Both the position numbers and the translations under genes were made by a program. A stretch of DNA of 64,000 bases from an uncultured Bacteroidales bacterium (lineage in GTDB: Bacteria; Bacteroidota; Bacteroidia; Bacteroidales; UBA932): the NCBI GenBank assembly GCA_934717185.1, contig CAKUYQ010000011.1, positions 1 to 64,000 on the forward strand. Reading direction: 5' to 3'. Position 1 is the first letter of the stretch. The number at the start of each line of letters is the position of its first letter. Below, piece after piece: positions 8,276 through 17,800 of the stretch. A model generated the notes under the pieces. The model did not search any database and was not told where the DNA came from. It was given only the letters and a program-made list of their open reading frames with translations.

Positions 8276-9388
8276 ATGCTAAACAAAAATATTTCTAATT
8301 TACTGGCTTTAACTAATGTTGCCATAAATAGCGCGGATAAAAGTGTTTCATTTGACGGTATAAACCGGCACCACGTTGACTGGAACTACATTGTCAATAT
8401 CTCAAAGAAACAGGGTGTAAGCGCTATATTAATTGACGCAATAAAAAAAATTCCATCTGACCAACGACCACCCAAACCCTTGCTTCTGCAATGGATTGGA
8501 CAGATGGCTATGATGGAACAGATGTATATTAAATATAAAGGACAGATAGCATCTTTAGCCGGATTCTATAAACAATATGGCATAAGTATGTTACTATTGA
8601 AGGGATATGGCTGCAATCTTTGTTATCCATGCCCGGAACACAGGCCTACTGGTGACATAGACATATTTCTGTTTGGCAAAAAAGATGAGGCTGATGACTT
8701 GGTGGAGAAAGAACTTGGTATCAATGTCCGCAAGGAATATCACAAGCATTCAACCTTCGACTATAACGGTGTGGAGGTGGAGAATCACGCCAAATTTATT
8801 GATGACGTGTCGCACAAAAGTAATATCAGATTTGAAAACATCTTAATGTCAATTCTAAAAAGGGGGGAATGCATAGCAAGTCCTATAGACAATGTTTTGC
8901 TGCCACCACCTACGTTCAACGCACTTTTCTTATTGCGCCATACCGGAGAACACTTCGCCACCAATGAGATAACATTGCGCCATCTGCTTGATGTTGGCAC
9001 CTTTTTTTGTCGTTATCACGCAGACATAGATTGGGCTTTTGTGTTCAATGTTTATGAACAAGAGCGCATGATGCAGTTCTTTAACGCTATAGCCACAATA
9101 TGTGTAGAATATATTGGCATGGATGCCGCCTATTTTGCATCAAATGACAAACTTTATTCTTACAAAACAGACACCAATCTTGCCAACCGCATTCTCTATG
9201 ATATTTTTGAAAAGAAGGAGATATTGCCAATGTCAACAGTAGGAATAGACACTTTTGGTAAAAGGATAAAATATGGAATAGCCAAAACCATGCGTTGGTG
9301 GCACAACCGATGGAAATATCGTTTGGTGTATAACGAGAATTTGTGTCAGTCTTTCTGGTGGTTAGCGAGAAATAGAATGAATTTATAG
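8276..9388 (+). CDS. PF14907-type nucleotidyltransferase family protein
   Basis: This 370-residue protein shows the signature of the uncharacterised nucleotidyltransferase family PF14907: LLLKGYG (K109-G110) followed by RPTGDIDIFL, whose D127 and D129 are the metal-binding pair of the pol beta fold, and a later RHLLDVGTFF block. Members are frequent in Bacteroidota and cyanobacterial polysaccharide loci, but their target is not established. It is separated by 121 bases from the glycosyltransferase operon; that gap is AT-rich with no clear promoter. It closes the polysaccharide locus before tadA. Transfer of a nucleotide, or of a nucleotide-like group, to an acceptor is the only role suggested by the motif. 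Confidence 0.8.
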   Translation: MLNKNISNLLALTNVAINSADKSVSFDGINRHHVDWNYIVNISKKQGVSAILIDAIKKIPSDQRPPKPLLLQWIGQMAMMEQMYIKYKGQIASLAGFYKQYGISMLLLKGYGCNLCYPCPEHRPTGDIDIFLFGKKDEADDLVEKELGINVRKEYHKHSTFDYNGVEVENHAKFIDDVSHKSNIRFENILMSILKRGECIASPIDNVLLPPPTFNALFLLRHTGEHFATNEITLRHLLDVGTFFCRYHADIDWAFVFNVYEQERMMQFFNAIATICVEYIGMDAAYFASNDKLYSYKTDTNLANRILYDIFEKKEILPMSTVGIDTFGKRIKYGIAKTMRWWHNRWKYRLVYNENLCQSFWWLARNRMNL

Positions 9389-9421
9389 AGGGATTGTGTT
9401 ATTTTTTTAAAGTAGTTTTAT

Positions 9422-9429
9422 CATCTTTG
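9422..9429 (+). promoter_or_regulatory. Possible -7 element giving a leaderless tadA mRNA
   Basis: CATCTTTG is one base off the TAnnTTTG consensus and ends four bases before the tadA ATG at 9434. If it is used, transcription would begin at or next to the start codon. No clear TTTG lies at the expected -33 position. Confidence 0.35.
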
Positions 9430-9433
9430 CAGA

Positions 9434-9871
9434 ATGGAAAGGGATGATGAAAAATATATGAAGATGGCTTTACAGGAGGCGGAATCGGCAGCGGAGAGGG
9501 ATGAGGTTCCGGTAGGAGCCGTTATTGTCTGCAACGGCAGGGTCATAGCAAGGGCACATAATCTTACTGAAACCCTTAATGATGTTACCGCCCATGCAGA
9601 GATGCAGGCCATTACAATGGCAACCAACTATCTTGGAGGAAAATATTTGGACAAGTGTTCAATCTATGTAACTGTGGAACCATGCCCTATGTGCGCAGCA
9701 GCTCTTGCATGGGCACAGATTGGAGAGGTTATTTACGGTACTCCCGACAAAAAACGTGGTTATTCGCTCTTTTCGCCATCATTACTACACCCTAAAACCG
9801 TTGTCAGGAGTGGCATCTTGGAAACCGAATGTGCAGATATTATCTCAAATTTCTTTAAAAATAAAAGGTAG
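9434..9871 (+). CDS. tadA: tRNA-specific adenosine deaminase
   Basis: TadA deaminates A34 to inosine in tRNA-Arg(ACG), a cytoplasmic and normally essential step. The 145-residue protein carries the zinc deaminase signature: H54-A-E56, in which Glu is the proton shuttle, and P-C84-P-M-C87 for zinc. The VPVGAVIV and NDVTAHAEMQAI blocks are typical of the TadA/CDA family. Length is normal. It begins a short plus-strand run with the membrane protein nine bases downstream. Guanine deaminase relatives share the motif, but length and the N-terminal YMKMALQEAESAAERDEVPVG in two parts favour TadA. Confidence 0.95.
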   Translation: MERDDEKYMKMALQEAESAAERDEVPVGAVIVCNGRVIARAHNLTETLNDVTAHAEMQAITMATNYLGGKYLDKCSIYVTVEPCPMCAAALAWAQIGEVIYGTPDKKRGYSLFSPSLLHPKTVVRSGILETECADIISNFFKNKR

Positions 9872-9880
9872 CGGCAGACT

Positions 9881-10348
9881 ATGATGGAACTTTTGGGCAA
9901 TTACGGATACCTTGGTCTCTTTTTGGGCACATTCTTGGCAGCCACAATTCTGCCTTTCAGCTCCGAAATACTCATAATCGCGATTTTGGCAGCAGGTTAC
10001 GATCCTGTAATGTCTGCAGTTGTTGCAACTGTGGGCAACTGGCTCGGAAGTCTCTCCTCATATTGGCTTGGATGGCTTGGCAAATGGGACTGGTTAGAAA
10101 AATGGTTTAAGATAAAGCAGGAAACCCTCGAAAAGCAGAAAAAGTATATAGACAGATATAAATCCTTTATTGCTTTCTTCAGTTGGGCCCCCGTTGTGGG
10201 GGATGTACTCTCTGTAGGTTTAGGATTTTACAAAATCTCCTTTTTGAAGTGCGCCTTTTGGATGCTTTTTGGCAAAGCCGTAAGGTTTGCCGCATGGTCT
10301 CTGCTTTATTACTATTATGGAGAGGCTTTTATAAACCTGTTCAAATAG
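9881..10348 (+). CDS. YqaA-like small membrane protein, DedA/VTT superfamily
   Basis: This 155-residue protein has four to five hydrophobic segments and the features of the YqaA branch of the VTT/DedA family: LGTFLAATILPFSSE near the N-terminus, GNWLGSLSSYWLG, and the central SWAPVVGDVLSVGLGF with the conserved Pro and Gly-Asp. It is expected in the inner membrane. DedA relatives are tied to lipid carrier recycling and membrane homeostasis; the specific role of YqaA is not known. Two ATGs are in tandem (9881 and 9884), and either may be used. It lies nine bases after tadA. Confidence 0.85.
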   Translation: MMELLGNYGYLGLFLGTFLAATILPFSSEILIIAILAAGYDPVMSAVVATVGNWLGSLSSYWLGWLGKWDWLEKWFKIKQETLEKQKKYIDRYKSFIAFFSWAPVVGDVLSVGLGFYKISFLKCAFWMLFGKAVRFAAWSLLYYYYGEAFINLFK

Positions 10349-10416
10349 TTAGAGCGAAGCGTGGAACCCATTTAGCTACCTATTTGTTCAAGTTTTTGAG
10401 GGCCCAACAATATATT

Positions 10417-10448
10417 TTTGCGGAATTGGACTCTGTTAAGTAATTTTG
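10417..10448 (+). promoter_or_regulatory. Consensus Bacteroidota promoter for engB
   Basis: TTTG at 10417-10420 and TAATTTTG at 10441-10448 are separated by exactly 20 bases, a full match to the -33/-7 consensus. Transcription should start near 10454, about 27 bases before the engB ATG. The rest of the 132-base gap is without a gene. Confidence 0.75.
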
Positions 10449-10480
10449 CGTATTTATAATCAAGAAGCATTGCTACTGTT

Positions 10481-11092
10481 ATGGAGATAAAAAGTGCAGT
10501 TTTTGCCGGCAGCAGCCGCAAGTTAGCCGATAGGCCTAAAGAGAGGTTGCCGGAATTTGCCTTTATAGGCAGATCAAATGTTGGCAAGTCCTCGCTGATA
10601 AATATGCTTTGCAATATTAAGGAGTTGGCAAGAACATCATCTACCCCCGGGAAAACGCTTTTGGTTAACCATTTTAAGATAAATGACAGATGGTATTTGG
10701 TAGATCTGCCCGGGTACGGGTATGCCAAGATCTCCCAAAAAGCAAGGCTGTCGTTGGCTCAAATGAACAATGATTATATTAACGGCTCGTCTGAACTTGT
10801 TGAACTGTTTGTACTCTTAGACTCAAGACATAAAATCCAGAAGATAGATCTTGAGTTTCTTATAAGTCTTGGAGAGGCAGGGATACCGTTCTCCATAATC
10901 TTTACAAAAGCAGACAAGTTGAGCAAAACAGCAGCGGCAAAGCAGATAGAGAGTAATAAGCAGGAACTATTGGAGTACTGGGAGGAGCTGCCCCCCATAT
11001 TCGTAAGTTCATCCGAAACAAAAATGGGGAAAGAGGAGATATTGGAGCATATAGATGAATCCCTTAAAATTGCAGCGGAACATAAAGCCTGA
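10481..11092 (+). CDS. engB: Ribosome biogenesis GTPase YsxC/EngB
   Basis: EngB is a small GTPase needed for late assembly of the 50S subunit. The 203-residue protein has the G1 P-loop G30-R-S-N-V-G-K-S, the G2 region TSSTPGKT, G3 DLPGYGYAK, G4 TKAD and a G5-like SSSE near the C-terminus, all in order. The SRHKIQKIDLEFLISLGEAG segment between G3 and G4 is typical of this family. Length is normal. It follows a consensus promoter and is 39 bases upstream of prs, so the two are probably cotranscribed. Confidence 0.96.
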   Translation: MEIKSAVFAGSSRKLADRPKERLPEFAFIGRSNVGKSSLINMLCNIKELARTSSTPGKTLLVNHFKINDRWYLVDLPGYGYAKISQKARLSLAQMNNDYINGSSELVELFVLLDSRHKIQKIDLEFLISLGEAGIPFSIIFTKADKLSKTAAAKQIESNKQELLEYWEELPPIFVSSSETKMGKEEILEHIDESLKIAAEHKA

Positions 11093-11131
11093 ATAAAACG
11101 AAAAACACACACTTAAAACACATTAAAATAA

Positions 11132-12082
11132 ATGGAACACACTCATACAATAAAGATTTTTGCCTGCCGCGGTTCTAGAGACATGGCAGAAAGAATCGCC
11201 AAATCTATGAATTTGAATTTGGGAGAATCTATTGTCACCGTTTTCTCAGACGGCGAATTCCAACCTGCCTTTAACGAGAGCGTTAGAGGTGCAACTGTAT
11301 TCATTGTGCAGTCTACCTACCCACCTGTTGAAAACCTTTTCGAGCTTCTTCTCATGATAGACGCTGCAAAAAGAGCCTCTGCATATAAAGTTATTGCAGT
11401 AATGCCATACTTTGGTTGGGCACGCCAAGACAGGAAGGACAGGCCAAGAGTATCCATTGGCGCAAAATTGGTTGCAAACCTTTTGGCAGCTGCAGGATGC
11501 GACAGGGTGATGACAGCAGACCTTCATGCAGACCAGATACAGGGATTCTTTGATTTCCCGGTAGATCACATCTACGCAAGCTCCCTGTTCCTTAACTACT
11601 TAAGAAGCCTTAGCATAGAGAATCTGTCTATTGCAGCACCGGATATGGGTGGAGCCAAAAGAGCAAATGCATATTCCCGCATATTGAGCTGTCCTCTTAT
11701 TGTTTGCCATAAATCAAGAGAGAGAGCAAACGTAGTTGGCTCAATGACAGCCATTGGTGAAGTTGAGGGCAGGAATATTGTAATCATAGACGATATGGTA
11801 GACACCGCAGGAACACTTTGCAAAGCATCTAACATGCTTATGGAAAAAGGTGCATTGAGTGTTAGAGCTCTTGCAACGCACGCTGTGCTGAGCGGTGCCG
11901 CATACGAGAATATAGCTAATTCAAAACTTAAAGAACTCATTGTTACAGACACAATCCCATTAAGAGTACCGGAGGGTGCAGATACCTCAAAGATTAGAGT
12001 TATCTCTATTGCCGAACTGTTTGGAGATGTCATTAACAAGGTATATAACTACCAGTCTATAAGTACTTCGTTCGTTTTCTAA
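11132..12082 (+). CDS. prs: Ribose-phosphate pyrophosphokinase
   Basis: Prs makes PRPP from ribose 5-phosphate and ATP for nucleotide, NAD, His and Trp synthesis. The 316-residue protein shows FSDGEFQPAFNESVRG near the N-terminus, the flexible loop ARQDRKDRPR that binds ATP, the HADQIQGFFD metal region, and the PRPP loop IVIIDDMVDTAGTL. Length is standard for class I enzymes. It sits immediately upstream of nadE with a 12-base gap, an apt pairing because PRPP feeds NAD synthesis. Confidence 0.97.
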   Translation: MEHTHTIKIFACRGSRDMAERIAKSMNLNLGESIVTVFSDGEFQPAFNESVRGATVFIVQSTYPPVENLFELLLMIDAAKRASAYKVIAVMPYFGWARQDRKDRPRVSIGAKLVANLLAAAGCDRVMTADLHADQIQGFFDFPVDHIYASSLFLNYLRSLSIENLSIAAPDMGGAKRANAYSRILSCPLIVCHKSRERANVVGSMTAIGEVEGRNIVIIDDMVDTAGTLCKASNMLMEKGALSVRALATHAVLSGAAYENIANSKLKELIVTDTIPLRVPEGADTSKIRVISIAELFGDVINKVYNYQSISTSFVF

Positions 12083-12094
12083 TTTTATTGAACC

Positions 12095-12943
12095 ATGTTA
12101 GACCCTAAGCAAAATATAGAAGATGTACACAACAAGATTGTGAACGGTATAAAGGAGTTTGTCCACGCGGCAGGAGCCAAATCTGTTGTACTCGGGCTCT
12201 CCGGAGGTATAGATTCTGCTCTTGTGGCATCATTGGCAACCGAAGCTCTTGGCAGTGATAACGTTATGGGCTTTATAATGCCAAGCGAATTTTCAACGGT
12301 ACATTCCGTGCAGGATGCTGTTGATTTAGCAGAGAATCTTGGCATAAAATACCACATTATACCAATAGCATCTATCTATAACAGATTCATGAAGGAGTTG
12401 GCACCTGTTTTTGGTCCCGACAACGAATGGAATGTAGCGGAGGAGAACCTTCAAGCCAGAATAAGAGGTACTTTGCTTATGGCCTACGCAAATAAATTTG
12501 GAGCATTGGCGCTTAACACATCCAACAAAAGCGAGATCTGTTGCGGATACGGAACACTTTACGGAGACCTTGCCGGTGCAGCCATGATCATTGCAGACCT
12601 GTACAAAGTTGAGGTTTATGAGATGGCTCACTACGTAAACTCCTTAAAACGTGTCATTCCGGATTCCACACTTACCAAAGCTCCGTCTGCCGAATTAAGA
12701 GAGGGGCAGAAAGACAGCGACTCGCTGCCGGACTACCCTCTTTTAGACAGCATACTGTACAGCATTAACGAGGAGCAAATGAGCTACGAGCAGCTTTTGG
12801 ACAAAGGGATAGATAAAGCAGTCTTGGACAAGGTGTTAAGACTTATGAAAGCATCCTCGTTCAAGATGTGCCAGCTCCCTCCTATGTTCAATGTATCCAA
12901 ACATCCGCTCGGGTACAAAGAGAAATGGGCGTTAAAACAGTAA
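12095..12943 (+). CDS. nadE: NAD+ synthetase, ammonia-dependent type
   Basis: NadE amidates nicotinic acid adenine dinucleotide to NAD. The ATP pyrophosphatase P-loop SGGIDSAL begins at S36. NTSNKSEICCGYGTLYGD is the NaAD/ATP contact region, followed by KAPSAELREGQKDSDSLPDY, the conserved mobile loop. The 282-residue length lacks the N-terminal glutaminase domain, so free ammonia is the likely nitrogen source. The gene is coupled with prs upstream and a small membrane protein gene three bases downstream. Confidence 0.95.
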   Translation: MLDPKQNIEDVHNKIVNGIKEFVHAAGAKSVVLGLSGGIDSALVASLATEALGSDNVMGFIMPSEFSTVHSVQDAVDLAENLGIKYHIIPIASIYNRFMKELAPVFGPDNEWNVAEENLQARIRGTLLMAYANKFGALALNTSNKSEICCGYGTLYGDLAGAAMIIADLYKVEVYEMAHYVNSLKRVIPDSTLTKAPSAELREGQKDSDSLPDYPLLDSILYSINEEQMSYEQLLDKGIDKAVLDKVLRLMKASSFKMCQLPPMFNVSKHPLGYKEKWALKQ

Positions 12944-12946
12944 AAG

Positions 12947-13225
12947 ATGAAGGTTTTTCTTATCACCATAATATTAGTGGGGCTTTGCGTGTTCGGGTTA
13001 TGCTTTAACATAATCTTCAAAAAGGACGGCAAATTCCCCGATGGCGAGATAGCCCACAACAAGGAGCTTAAGAAGAGGGGCATTATGTGCGCTTCTGCAG
13101 AGGAGAAGATATTATGGTCAAAAAAGAATAAGAGAATCAAAAGAGACAAATCCTCATGCAGTGCAGCAGAAGGCACAGATGATCCATGCCGTAACTGTAT
13201 GAGCGACTGCAAGGGCAGTATATAG
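12947..13225 (+). CDS. Small membrane-anchored Cys-containing protein
   Basis: This 92-residue protein begins with one hydrophobic segment (about residues 4-22, VFLITIILVGLCVFGLCF) and continues as a highly charged, lysine-rich tail with five cysteines after the membrane segment. The last four are in the order C, C-x2-C, C near the C-terminus (CRNCMSDC). Architecture resembles short Bacteroidota membrane proteins with a C-terminal Cys cluster, and loosely NqrM-like metal-delivery proteins, but I cannot assign a family. It starts three bases after nadE and should be cotranscribed. A metal-binding or redox role is inference only. Confidence 0.75.
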   Translation: MKVFLITIILVGLCVFGLCFNIIFKKDGKFPDGEIAHNKELKKRGIMCASAEEKILWSKKNKRIKRDKSSCSAAEGTDDPCRNCMSDCKGSI

Positions 13226-13320
13226 TTGAGAGTGTACAGTTTATAGTGTATAGACAAGTTTAAAGCTAATAGCAGCAAAGCTTAAAGTAAGAAACTATCA
13301 ACTTAAAAAATATAAACTAA

Positions 13321-13500
13321 TTAACTGACTATAAACTTTTAACTATAAACTACAAACTAATTTGGCGTTGGCAATTTTTAAAGTAAAGAAAGTAAAGAGG
13401 ATATAGAGGGTATAGAGAGTAAAGAAGCTAAAGCCAAAGCCAAAGCCAAAGCTAAAGCTAACGCCAAAGCCAAGGCTAAAGCTAATGCTAAAGCCAAAGC
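13321..13500 (+). repeat. Composite intergenic element A
   Basis: In order: a 39-nt module at 13321-13359 that recurs inverted at 55130-55168; a TTTGGCGTTGGC arm at 13361-13372; five 9-bp units at 13383-13427 (GTAAAGAAA, GTAAAGAGG, ATATAGAGG, GTATAGAGA, GTAAAGAAG); and a long GCYAAW hexamer tract to 13500 whose GCCAAAGCCAAA part can pair with the first arm. The 9-bp unit frame contains a stop, so it does not look coding. The stretch 13226-13320 has more TATAAACT-like repeats and no gene. Confidence 0.85.
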
Positions 13501-13539
13501 AGTTGAACTGGAAGAACAAAAAAACAGGAGAATAGAGAT

Positions 13540-14847
13540 ATGGGAATAATTGCAATTGTAGGAAGACCTAACGTTGGCAAATCAACACTTTTCAACAGAC
13601 TTGTGGGGCAACGAAAGGCCATTGTAGATGAGACAGCCGGCGTTACTCGAGACAGGCACTATGGCCTTGGCGAGTGGTGCGGGAAGGAATTTTCCGTTAT
13701 AGACACAGGCGGATACACCTCAAATTCAGATGACATTTTTGAAGGCGAAATAAGAAAACAGGTACAACTCGCCATAGACGAGGCAGATGTAATTCTGTTC
13801 TTGTGTGAGGTTGGTACAGGCATCACAGACTACGACATGGAGATTGCCCATATACTAAGAAGATGCAAAAAGCCCGTTATCCCCGTAGTCAACAAGGTAG
13901 ATACAGGAGACAAGATGTTTGGCGTATATGAATTCAATTCTTTAGGGTTAGGAGAGCCGTACTCAATTGCAGCAGCCAACGGAAGCGGCACAGGAGACCT
14001 CTTAGATAAAGTATGCTCTCTGCTTCCCGACAATCCAAAACAGGAAGAGGAGGAGAAGCATATACCGCACATTACCATTGTGGGACGTCCCAATGTTGGA
14101 AAATCGTCACTTACCAATGCACTTTTGGGAGAGGAACGCAATATTGTAACAAACATTGCCGGAACCACAAGAGATTCCATTGCAACACTTTACAACAAGT
14201 TCGGCTATGAATTTATGCTTGTGGATACAGCAGGACTAAGGAAGAAGACAAAAGTTACAGAGGACCTTGAGTTCTACTCGGTAATGAGAGCAGTAAAGAG
14301 CATTGAGAACTCAGACATTTGCATACTTATGATAGATGCCCAAAATGGCATTGAAGCACAGGATATGGCTATCTATAACCTTATCCAACGCAACAAAAAA
14401 GGATGCGTTATTGTTGTAAACAAATGGGATACCATTACAAAAAGCTCCAACACAATGAAAGAGTTCAGAGAGGCCATCCTAAAGAGAATAGCGCCATTTA
14501 CAGATGTTCCCATTATCTTTACCTCAGTCACAGAGAAGCTGCGTATCCTGGATGTGCTCAAATCAGCAGCCCATGTATACGAGAATTATTCAAGAAAGAT
14601 TCCTACCTCCCAACTTAATGAGGTTATGCTCCAGGAGATAGAGAACTATCCGCCACCTGCGACCAAAGGCAAATATATAAAGATTAAATATATTACACAG
14701 TTACCTACGGCAAGTCCGTCGTTTGCATTCTTCTGCAACCTGCCACAATATATTAAGGATCCTTACAAAAGATTCTTGGAGAACAGATTAAGAGAGCATT
14801 TCAATTTTGAGGGATGTCCTATCCGGATATACCTTAGACAGAAATAA
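13540..14847 (+). CDS. der: Ribosome assembly GTPase Der/EngA
   Basis: Der has two GTPase domains in tandem and a KH-like C-terminal domain, and it acts in 50S subunit maturation. The first P-loop is G8-R-P-N-V-G-K-S and the second starts at G182, both with the same GRPNVGKS sequence. DTGGY and DTAGL G3 motifs, NKVD and NKWD G4 motifs, and the C-terminal [20 protein letters not shown] block are all in place. The 435-residue length is normal. The ATG is at 13540, preceded by AGGAGAATAGAGAT, a fair Shine-Dalgarno match. An AT-rich repeat element fills the gap upstream, and an intrinsic terminator follows directly. Confidence 0.97.
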   Translation: MGIIAIVGRPNVGKSTLFNRLVGQRKAIVDETAGVTRDRHYGLGEWCGKEFSVIDTGGYTSNSDDIFEGEIRKQVQLAIDEADVILFLCEVGTGITDYDMEIAHILRRCKKPVIPVVNKVDTGDKMFGVYEFNSLGLGEPYSIAAANGSGTGDLLDKVCSLLPDNPKQEEEEKHIPHITIVGRPNVGKSSLTNALLGEERNIVTNIAGTTRDSIATLYNKFGYEFMLVDTAGLRKKTKVTEDLEFYSVMRAVKSIENSDICILMIDAQNGIEAQDMAIYNLIQRNKKGCVIVVNKWDTITKSSNTMKEFREAILKRIAPFTDVPIIFTSVTEKLRILDVLKSAAHVYENYSRKIPTSQLNEVMLQEIENYPPPATKGKYIKIKYITQLPTASPSFAFFCNLPQYIKDPYKRFLENRLREHFNFEGCPIRIYLRQK

Positions 14848-14875
14848 AAAAAGTTGCCGAACGGGCAACTTTTTT
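14846..14875. terminator. Bidirectional intrinsic terminator between der and the sensor kinase
   Basis: A-rich sequence and GTTGCC (to 14858), loop GAACG, then GGCAAC and a run of six T form a compact hairpin. The flanking A and T runs allow use from both strands. It separates the convergent der and kinase genes. Confidence 0.88.
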
Positions 14876-17800
14876 CATTTCTCCACCTCTTCGCGTATTC
14901 TTAAAGCAGCCATCGGCAGGAAGAAACTGAAGTTTGCACCGCCAAACTCACTGCGACAGTACGAGATCTCACCACCGCTTTGGTCTATTATATTCTGGCT
15001 TATTGCAAGCCCCAAACCTGTCCCACTACTCTTTGTTGTAAAATTAGGCTTGAACAGCTTGTCAACATCATTTGGCTTTACACCAGGCCCATTATCCTCA
15101 AAAGAGACCCTGTAGCCGCCACGCTCCTGTTTAAGAGATATCTTTACATAGCCACCTCCATTTGCCTCAACAGCCTGTACCGCATTTGAAAGCAGATTTA
15201 CTATAACCCTTATTATCTGCCCCTTTCTGGCAAAGACCATTGCCTCATCTGTATCATGTACAAATGAGATTCTTATATCATCATGCGTATCAAAGAGTAT
15301 CTTCTGCTCCTCAAGCAGCGTATAAAGATTAATCTCAATGGATTCCTCAAAATAGAACTTGGCAAAACTCGAGAACTCAGACGCAGTATTTGACAATATC
15401 TCTATCTGTTCCAAGATGGAATTTGCAACATCTTCAAATTTATTCTCCCACCCGGCTATATTTCTCTGTTTCATACTTATAAGATGCTGTATACTGAGTC
15501 TCATTGGGGTAAGAGGGTTTTTAATCTCATGTGCTATCTGCCTTGCCATCTCACTCCAGGCATGTTCACGCTCCTTCTTGGCAAGCTGTTGTGTGCTCTC
15601 CTCCAAATCATCTACCATCTTATTGTATGCACCAACAAGCAGCCCAAGCTCATCTCTGTTCTTATAATCTATATGCTCTGCCTTTTTGGACACATCCATA
15701 CGTTTCATTTTGCTGCTTATTGCCGCCAACGGTTTCGACAGCTGTTTTGACAACATTCCTCCACCTACGATTGCTGTAATAAGAAGCAACAAATAGATAT
15801 TAATTATAGTAGCAATGACAGCAGAAAGGTCGCCTCTAAAATCAGAAGGCTTTACAAAATATGGAATATTCACAATTGATATAAGCCTGCCTTGATTATT
15901 AAGTATAGGTGAATAAAGCGAATAATAATCTAACTCTCCCAATCTCTCTACATTCTGCACCTGGCGCTTCCTCTCATGCACCAATTTGTCATAAGCCTCG
16001 GAATTTATTCTGGATGAGATTAAAGATTTGTCAAACAGTTCAGGCTGTGTGGATCTTATAAGTCTGCCATGAGGATCATACAGATTTATATCTACCTGTA
16101 TGCTCGATGAAAGCCTGTCTATGGTAGATATAAGATCTTGTGTATTAAGCTGCGTATACTCCCCAACATATTTACAATACTCCTCTAAAGTAGATTGTAC
16201 GGTCTGCAGTTTTTCCTCCATCTGCAACCTGTTGTTCTCATTATAGAATATAACACTAAACCATATACTTCCTGCACCCATACAGATAAGTGCAAAAACA
16301 AGCGACGCGGTAACAAGATAGGTAATCTTGCGTTTGAAGGACTTCTTTGGCATCCTTATTCTAAGGACATTCTTGTTCATTCTCCTTATTCGCAAGAATA
16401 TAAAGATAAGCCCTCCGTAGAACAGCATAAGGTATGAAAACGAGATAAAATATGAGAGCACCCACCTTACAGGTCTTGTTATTACTATAATCTTGCCTGT
16501 TATGCTTTTGTCTACAAAAAACAGGTTCTTTCCCTTTTTGAAAGATGAGAATCCCACATCATATTCCATCTCATCTACAGAGGTAGGGAAATTATAGTCT
16601 CCACTATATGCTATAAGTCTGCCATCTATATATTTTCCGTAAGAATATGAAAATGGCAGATTAATATTATCAACCTGCTTGTAATTAAGCAATTGAGCAG
16701 GATAGCCCTGCATACTCTTGGCATATCGAGAGTCAAATTCCAAATAGAGATTTACAACACCAATTGGCGTGAAATAGTAAAACACACCCAAATAGCTTAT
16801 CTTTCCGTTATAATTATTAAGGAAATAAAAATTAGAGTTATCGGTAATTGGTGTTCCATATTGCCTTATCTCATTAAAATATCTATTACAGTCTACCATG
16901 CGCTGCCCCTGATTATAAAGCAACACATCATTAGGCTTGCATATATTAAGTTTTATCTCATAGCGTTGAGTCATACCTTTAAGGTATAGTTCGTCTAATC
17001 TGTTCTTTAGAATATTAAGGCTGCTCTCCGGTGAGACAAGGATTGAAGCTATTACAGGGTCAGACTGAATTTTGCTCTCAACTGAACGCAATTGCAGTTC
17101 GAGCCCCACATCTCTTTCAACAGACAGCTTACCTGCCCACATTCTGCTCCTCTCTCTCTCTTTATTCAAACCGCATACAGAAACGGTAACAAGTGTATAT
17201 AGAGACACCACTAACATAAATACAACCGTACTTCTATAGCTTAGAAGTGAAAAACGCCTTAATCTTCTTACAGATGAAACCGTTAGTTGCAGAGAGAGAA
17301 GGAGTGCTATAAACAGTAGTCCGTATGATATATAGGCAAGACAAGAATAGAGTGTAAGTTCATCCAACCTATATAGCTCCAATATTATGCTTGAGTTGTA
17401 TATCAGCGATTTAAGTGTAATATGGATATATATAACAATTATAAGAGGAATAACAAAGATTCCACCCATTAATAATCCTTTCCTCAGCTTTACTCCACCA
17501 CAACCACCTTTTTTACCTGTTCCGTTTGCAATCTTTCTATCAAAAAAAATAAGTTTCCCGACAATGCTTCTTCTTAATTGGAAAAGCCCCAAGATTGCAA
17601 GAAAAACAAACATATTATTTAACAGCAGGCCTCCAAAAGATGAAAACAACCCGGTATCTGCATAAAGCATTGGGGAAAAAATCTCATAATTCCACAAGTA
17701 AGAGCCAAAGCCAATACAGGTAAGCCTTAAGATAACCAATCCTATGAGGTACATCACATAAAATCTGAATTTATGATGATTGTACAGAAAAGAGTACATT

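Noticed and set aside
13343..13555. Minus-strand open frame rich in Phe, Gly and Ser
   Set aside because: It is the antisense reading of the GCYAAA hexamers of element A, and the Phe/Gly/Ser run follows from the repeat.
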